Assembly: GCA_014773175.1 (NCBI GenBank)
Contig: VXCM01000129.1
Span: 62,001-126,000, forward strand
Reading direction: 5' to 3'
Origin: Lucifuga dentata
Taxonomy: Eukaryota; Chordata; Actinopteri; Ophidiiformes; Bythitidae
Length of the DNA: 64,000 nt
Under the pieces are notes generated by a model. It was not told where the DNA came from. It did not search any database and was given only the letters and a program-made list of their open reading frames with translations. A program made the position numbers and the translations under genes. Below are positions 58,963-64,000 of the stretch, one piece after another (positions within the stretch are counted from its first letter, which is position 1; the number at the start of each line of letters is the position of its first letter).

Positions 58963-60634
58963 TGGTAAGGCAATAATTTCATAAGCATACAACAGAAAAA
59001 ATGCAGTTTGTTTTTATAAAATCATGCAATCTGTACAGAGACACATTCACTTGTACACGTATACACACACACACACACACACTGATCAGCCAGTGATAAT
59101 GGCTCTTGTTGTCAGAGTTCATACTGTTTTACTATGTATCACTCTGTGTTGCTGAACAATACCTGACAGCAGCTCATCTTTTCTTCTTTAAGACAATTCC
59201 TCACGGAGCACTTCCTCATTTAAAGTGATTAAAATGAACCCTTATATATGTGTGTAATTATTTCTCAATAACAGGATATAGCTCATTGTCTTGAAAGCTT
59301 AGGTGGGGAGTGCTGCTGCAGTTTCATTCCCACAATAGATTCAGATCTGAGCCAACTCATTTAGCACTGCAGATGACTGAATATAGAATGTAACAGCGGA
59401 ACTTGGCCATCTTTGGTATTGTTTTGCTCATGCGGATCATGTCCCAATGTGGAAATCTAAAATGAATCATTACCATTGTTTTACATCACTGCCATTTATG
59501 GGGAAAAAATGAGCTCATCAAAAATGCCCATTTTTATTGTTTTTGTACCTGTGACTGTCATAACACACGTCATCTTTGCGGTGAGGCGGTGGGGAATTTT
59601 ATTGACAGTGGTTTGGGTAGTTTATTTTGTTTGTCTGTGAATGGCAATGTTGACAGTGGTTTTACTGTATCAGCTGACTTTGAAGGCGGTTTGTCTGGTC
59701 TCCTTAGAAAACAAATGAGCACTTTACAGAGACTGATCTGTCTTATCCTCTTAGCAGCTCCCTCAATCCCTGCATTTATTTACTTATTTACTTATTTATC
59801 CCTTCGCTTACTTCTGTATATATTCAGTTTGATTTCCCCCCTTACCCAAGCCACCTCCTCCTCCTCCTCCTCTTCCTCTCTCCCTCCTCATCCTTGGCCC
59901 CGATCAGCAAGATAAGCCTTCAGAGGAGAGATAACATCCATTAAAGTGGTAAAGAGGAATTATGGGGCAGCCCAGATTAATCACTACTCAGCCTAATCGC
60001 ATTCTGTGTGGACGGCAGGGTTGGCTGCAGGGCCCAGCTTCTTCCTGTGTCATACCAACAGAGAGAGAGATAGAAGGAAGCAGTGTGTGTTTATGTGTGT
60101 GTGTTGAAAAGAGCCTTGGAAGTGTAAAAGATGAAAGGGAGATTTCACAGCATCTCCTAGAAGATTTGACCCCTCCTATAAGTGACTTGAGACATTACAA
60201 CTAACCAGCTCTTGATATATAATTATTCCTGAACGTTGATCCAGGTCTAATTGTTTTACTCTCCTCAGCATTTATGTCAGTGTGTCAGAGTAAAAGAAAT
60301 GCTTACAAACACAAATAATACATTGATTTGTCACTAAAAGTGAAAAAAAATAACATTTCCTCTTTTTACTGTTTTATTTGTCCAAATATACCTGATATTT
60401 TATGGCTATTAAATATGGAATACCTGATGAGAGGCTTGCCCAATATTTTTCTTAGAGTGCAGAAATAGTAAAACACACGGTGAGATGTGGTGCTGGGCTC
60501 TGCAAGTCACACTGAATAAAAATAAAGCACACTGTGTACTTTTAATAAAAAATCATCTGAGACTGAGTGGGATCTGTGTCAGATTCTGTGTTTGATATTC
60601 TTATTATCGTTTCTCTACAAGTCAAGTGAAGTTC

Positions 60635-60715
60635 AATTCAAACTTATTTGTATAGTCTTTAATCACGGTGACAACCTCGGAGGGCTTCACATCACTGACA
60701 CACTGTGACACAATA
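60635..60715 (+). repeat. possible short interspersed repeat
   Basis: aagttcaattcaaacttatttgtatagtctttaatcac resembles a widespread fish repeat (tcaattcaactttatttatatagcgc type). Short, with weak borders. Confidence 0.35.
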
Positions 60716-61959
60716 ATGAAAGTGATTAATGAAAACAAAAACAGCAGACCCCAACTGTAAACCATCAATGCAAACAAGAATGTAATTAGGGACAAAAATG
60801 GGGGATTGCTTCAGAAAGTCCTCGGATATCAGATACACAAACACACACAAACATTTTGTCACAGTTGTGAGATGGCTCCATGTTGGCCTAACTTTGTTTT
60901 CAGGCCAAAGTTAAGTTACGTTAAGTTTATTTGTCTCTGAAGGGCAATTTTGCAGTATAACATTACATAAAAAACATAAGACATTAAACACAGGACATTA
61001 AAACCATACAGTTGCTAGATTAAAACTTCTTCACCGTTAATAGGATACAGTCTCAAGCAAACCAAGGAAGCCATAGTGACAGCAAGAATGGACAGTAATA
61101 AATAACCAAGCTGCAGTATTAAAAATCTGTGTATTTTTAGCGCTGTGTGATACTGAATGATGCTTTCCATTTGTGAGGGATGTTTAGGTTTTGAGTGAAG
61201 TTAAGGGGAATTTGTTTTTTTTTTTTATTCAAATGTTGCAATTTTTAAGTGCATTTAAAAAAAAAACTTTGTTGAAAACAAGATTTGAAAGAATGACAAG
61301 AAGATCCAGTAGAATATTCTGATTGTTTTTGAAGAAATGCAAAGACAAAGAATTGTGGGAAAATATGTTAAAAAATAATAGTAATTTTTGAGGGAATGAA
61401 GGGATGAGGTGATGGTTGGTATTGCTGAGGTACTGAAAATGCTTTAGATAATGAAATGGGAGAACATCAGGAGGAAATTAAGGGAAAATCACTTTCCCTT
61501 AACCTGGGTCTTGTTTTTGCAATTTTTCCATCATTCCTACCAGTAGTCTTCAGGTTAAACTTGCCAGTTTCAGCACTAAAATCTGGGGATGCAGTGACTC
61601 CTATAGTGACAACTTTACAAATGCAAAAACAAGTCCCCATCTGCCTAAACCATATTTGGTGAAAGTGAAACCAAAAGTGACCACACATGAAATACACATT
61701 CTAATCATTCAGTGTATTGTAAAACTGTCTGCATGCAGGTCAGTTGAGCCAGAAAGTTGCTTTGACTTGCGTACTCATGGACTTTTATAATAAACAATGT
61801 GGGAAATAACCATAATTTTTGCTTTCATTTTCAACTAAGAACTAATCTGCCTGTATAGGTCAAAGGTCAGAGTGCAGCAGCAGACAGAAAGACAGGAGCA
61901 GCCCTCCATTTTCACAAATTTCGAGTATAATTTTTAGCTGTACCTACCGCACTGGTAAA

Positions 61960-62300
61960 GCTCATGAGCGGCCTGGAATAAGCTCATTCCAGGTAGCAAA
62001 ACACTTTCTCTGATTCTTTTCTGCAGATAGAGCGATCTGGTGGGTGGTGTTAAATGGGTGAGATGTAGGACACTGTAATTAACGCTAGTCCTTTAGCGGG
62101 CCCCGCCCCGCTCCGCTGGGAGCGCCCGATATAGTGCTCATTAATTCCTATTTGTGTGTAATGAGAGGGTCATGTTGGATGTAATAAATGGCTCTTTTAT
62201 TTGGGCGAGAGCTGCAGGGCGGCATCCTCTCCTGGCTAACAGTCTCATAAACACTCTTTAGCTGCTCTGATCAACCTGCCTGGGTGGGGAGTAGTCTCTC
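61960..62300. promoter_or_regulatory. candidate conserved non-coding element (intron 7)
   Basis: A unique tract holding gtaattaacg, tcattaattcc, a GC-rich patch (gggccccgccccgctccgct) and ttgatcagagc read on the - strand. The mix of TAATTA cores and a GC box is typical of developmental regulatory DNA. It is followed by a CT/CA microsatellite. Confidence 0.3.
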
Positions 62301-62574
62301 TCTCTCTCTCTTTCTCACACACACACACACATAACACACAAACTTAACACAACGATGGAAGGCAATAGCCTGTATGAATTTACAAAACATCAGGTATATT
62401 TAGAAATGCTACATCTAACGATAAGATATGATGACTGATGACAGATATGGTCATTATTAACACTATATCTGCACCACATCAACTTCTTAAAAAAGTTTGA
62501 AAGTCCTAAAATAAATGCTTAACATTTGAAGGGGGAATTTTTGCTTTGCACCCAGTTATACTATACAAACTATA

Positions 62575-62912
62575 CAATTAGTTTTAGTTCATTCCGGTAC
62601 TCTATAAAAATCAACTAGTGGAGACTTTAACACTTGCTTGAGATAGTTAATCCAACAACAAACCACATACGGTTATTATTTTTTTGTGGAAGTTACTTAA
62701 TTTAACCGATCCAGTGTGGAGCTTCACAGATGAAATGTACAGTATATCTCCACCAGGGTATATAGGCCTAGGAGAAAAGACTGCTTTTACCAGATAAATA
62801 AAATGACTTGCCTTCTCCTTTGGTGACAAAGGAGAAGGCAGTAAAATAATGGGTACGCAGGTAGTATTTAGTGGGCTCACACTTGCAACACTACAAGTAT
62901 GGTCCTGTAAGA
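62575..62912 (+). mobile_element. decayed copy of the 25.6-kb inverted-repeat element
   Basis: gttcattccggtactctata...aaaatcaac, tctccaccagggtatatag and the end caagtatggtcct match ggttcattc-type, tctccaccagggaatgtag and cagtatggtcct segments of 25596-26179 in the same order. The left terminal repeat is lost or degraded. Confidence 0.6.
62809..62840. repeat. perfect 14-bp hairpin with GTGA loop
   Basis: TGCCTTCTCCTTTG, loop GTGA, then the exact reverse complement CAAAGGAGAAGGCA. It lies inside the decayed element at 62575-62912. Confidence 0.97.
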
Positions 62913-64000
62913 GTTGGTTGTCAAACTGCATTTACAAGTCATTTTGATGAATGACTAAATGCGGAATACTGACAATAAGGAAACATGAATATCATAATAA
63001 TTATTTAAATCTGGCAGCTTCTTCTTGCCACCATATATTTTAGAATTGATTCTTACATATATACGTTACAGTTTTTGACTACCCGATGTTAATCTGTAGT
63101 GTATTAAGTTCATCTTTGTTCCCTTTTATTAATTTGATCATACAGCTATTACATTTATTACAAAATGTACGGCAGAATGTTTCAGCTACATCTTAAATGT
63201 AAACCCAGGATAGTCCGTGTAACTTCCATGTCTGATTGATTCAGACAGCATCTTATAGTCTATAATCCATTTACAGTATCGCTGCTTCATGGTGTCTGAC
63301 ACTGTCCATTACTGTATAACCATTTACTGTAAGACACATATTTTGGTCCACAAAAGCAACCATTCACCTGAACTATTGAGAGGCTGCAGATTAAACAGGC
63401 TCCCATTCTGTTTATGTTTAATAATATATACTATTTTAAATTATATATTCTAGGACTCGGGGTAGCATTTATTCAGAATTGGATCATGATGAGGTAGAGA
63501 ATTTTTGTAAAGTAATCCTGATTGAAACAGCGTTACATAAATTTAAATAATGGTGCCTCATTGTTACTGATTTTTTTTCTCTTTCCCTAGCATATAGCAT
63601 TGCTATTGCTACACTCCCTTTATGGAATAGCTTTTATCGAGGCCTAGTTGTTAATCTGTTGTTTATTGTAGGGCATATGCACTTTTGGTGATCTTTATCT
63701 GATCTACTCGAGACATCTTTCACTGTAGTTCTATACCTCTAAAGACCCTTCATAATTTGCCAGACTATACATATAAGAAGGTTCTGTTTAGCTTCTGCAG
63801 CAGCTCCATGGTTTCCAGCCAGATGCAAAAAGTGAAGAATCACTACACTTCAGATTGCTTGTAGTCAATCGAAACTTTGTTAGTGGCACATTTCAACCCC
63901 TGCAAGCACATGCCCCCTCTCAAACAAAATTCATCTGTTTCAGCGTGCTGAGATGGATGGAAATCCTTTTTATTGGTTTAACATATTTGAGGACGTGAAG

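Larger units (their letters stand above)
51971..64000. other. fto intron 7, open at the window end (>12 kb)
   Basis: It begins with donor gtaaga. It was scanned for the two remaining exons (the region matching mammalian TNAVLHEVKREGLP onward) and none was seen. It contains dense CT/GT microsatellites at 53.4-56.6 kb, repeats at 52.2, 58.9 and 62.6-62.9 kb, and unique tracts at 56.7-57.0 and 61.95-62.3 kb. Confidence 0.85.

Noticed and set aside
61857..61935. tgtatag followed by an open stretch, considered as an fto exon
   Set aside because: The translation lacks FTO similarity and hits a stop without a donor site.

Overview
The window is vertebrate nuclear DNA, most likely from a teleost fish. 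It is AT-rich and intron-dominated. It is full of CA/GT, CT and homopolymer runs and of fish-type interspersed repeats: L2 tails ending in (ATGG)n, hAT, piggyBac-like and Tc1-like non-autonomous elements, and a tRNA-like SINE. Fifteen isolated N characters sit in homopolymers, in microsatellites or between duplicated flanks, which suggests a draft assembly with unresolved joins.

The only protein-coding gene I can support is fto, the nuclear Fe(II)/2-oxoglutarate-dependent RNA demethylase. It is on the + strand and incomplete at the 3' end. Exons 1 to 7 lie at 14116-14157, 36380-36457, 36943-37954, 40657-40782, 44910-44989, 45441-45584 and 51851-51970. All have AG/GT borders and compatible phases, and they join into 534 codons without a stop. 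The iron ligands, the 2-oxoglutarate arginines and the substrate-pocket residues are present. The last two exons, encoding most of the C-terminal helical domain, were not found and probably lie beyond 64000. An acidic E/S/K-rich repeat tract of about 93 residues in exon 3, within an enlarged loop, is the most unusual coding feature.

Layout: 1-13.8 kb is upstream intergenic DNA, or the first intron of a divergent neighbour, with several transposon remnants and a tandemly duplicated trinucleotide array. 13.8-14.1 kb is a compact promoter with two oppositely oriented ZNF143/THAP11-type sites. 14.2-36.4 kb is intron 1, with many mobile elements including a piggyBac-like element inserted in an older inverted-repeat element, plus tracts resembling regulatory DNA. 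36.4-52 kb holds exons 2-7. 52-64 kb is the start of a long intron 7, rich in microsatellites. Vertebrate FTO introns are known to carry distal enhancers for IRX3/IRX5, so the unique intronic tracts with homeodomain-type sites are plausible regulatory elements, but sequence alone cannot show that.

No RNA gene, CRISPR array or intact autonomous transposon was recognised.
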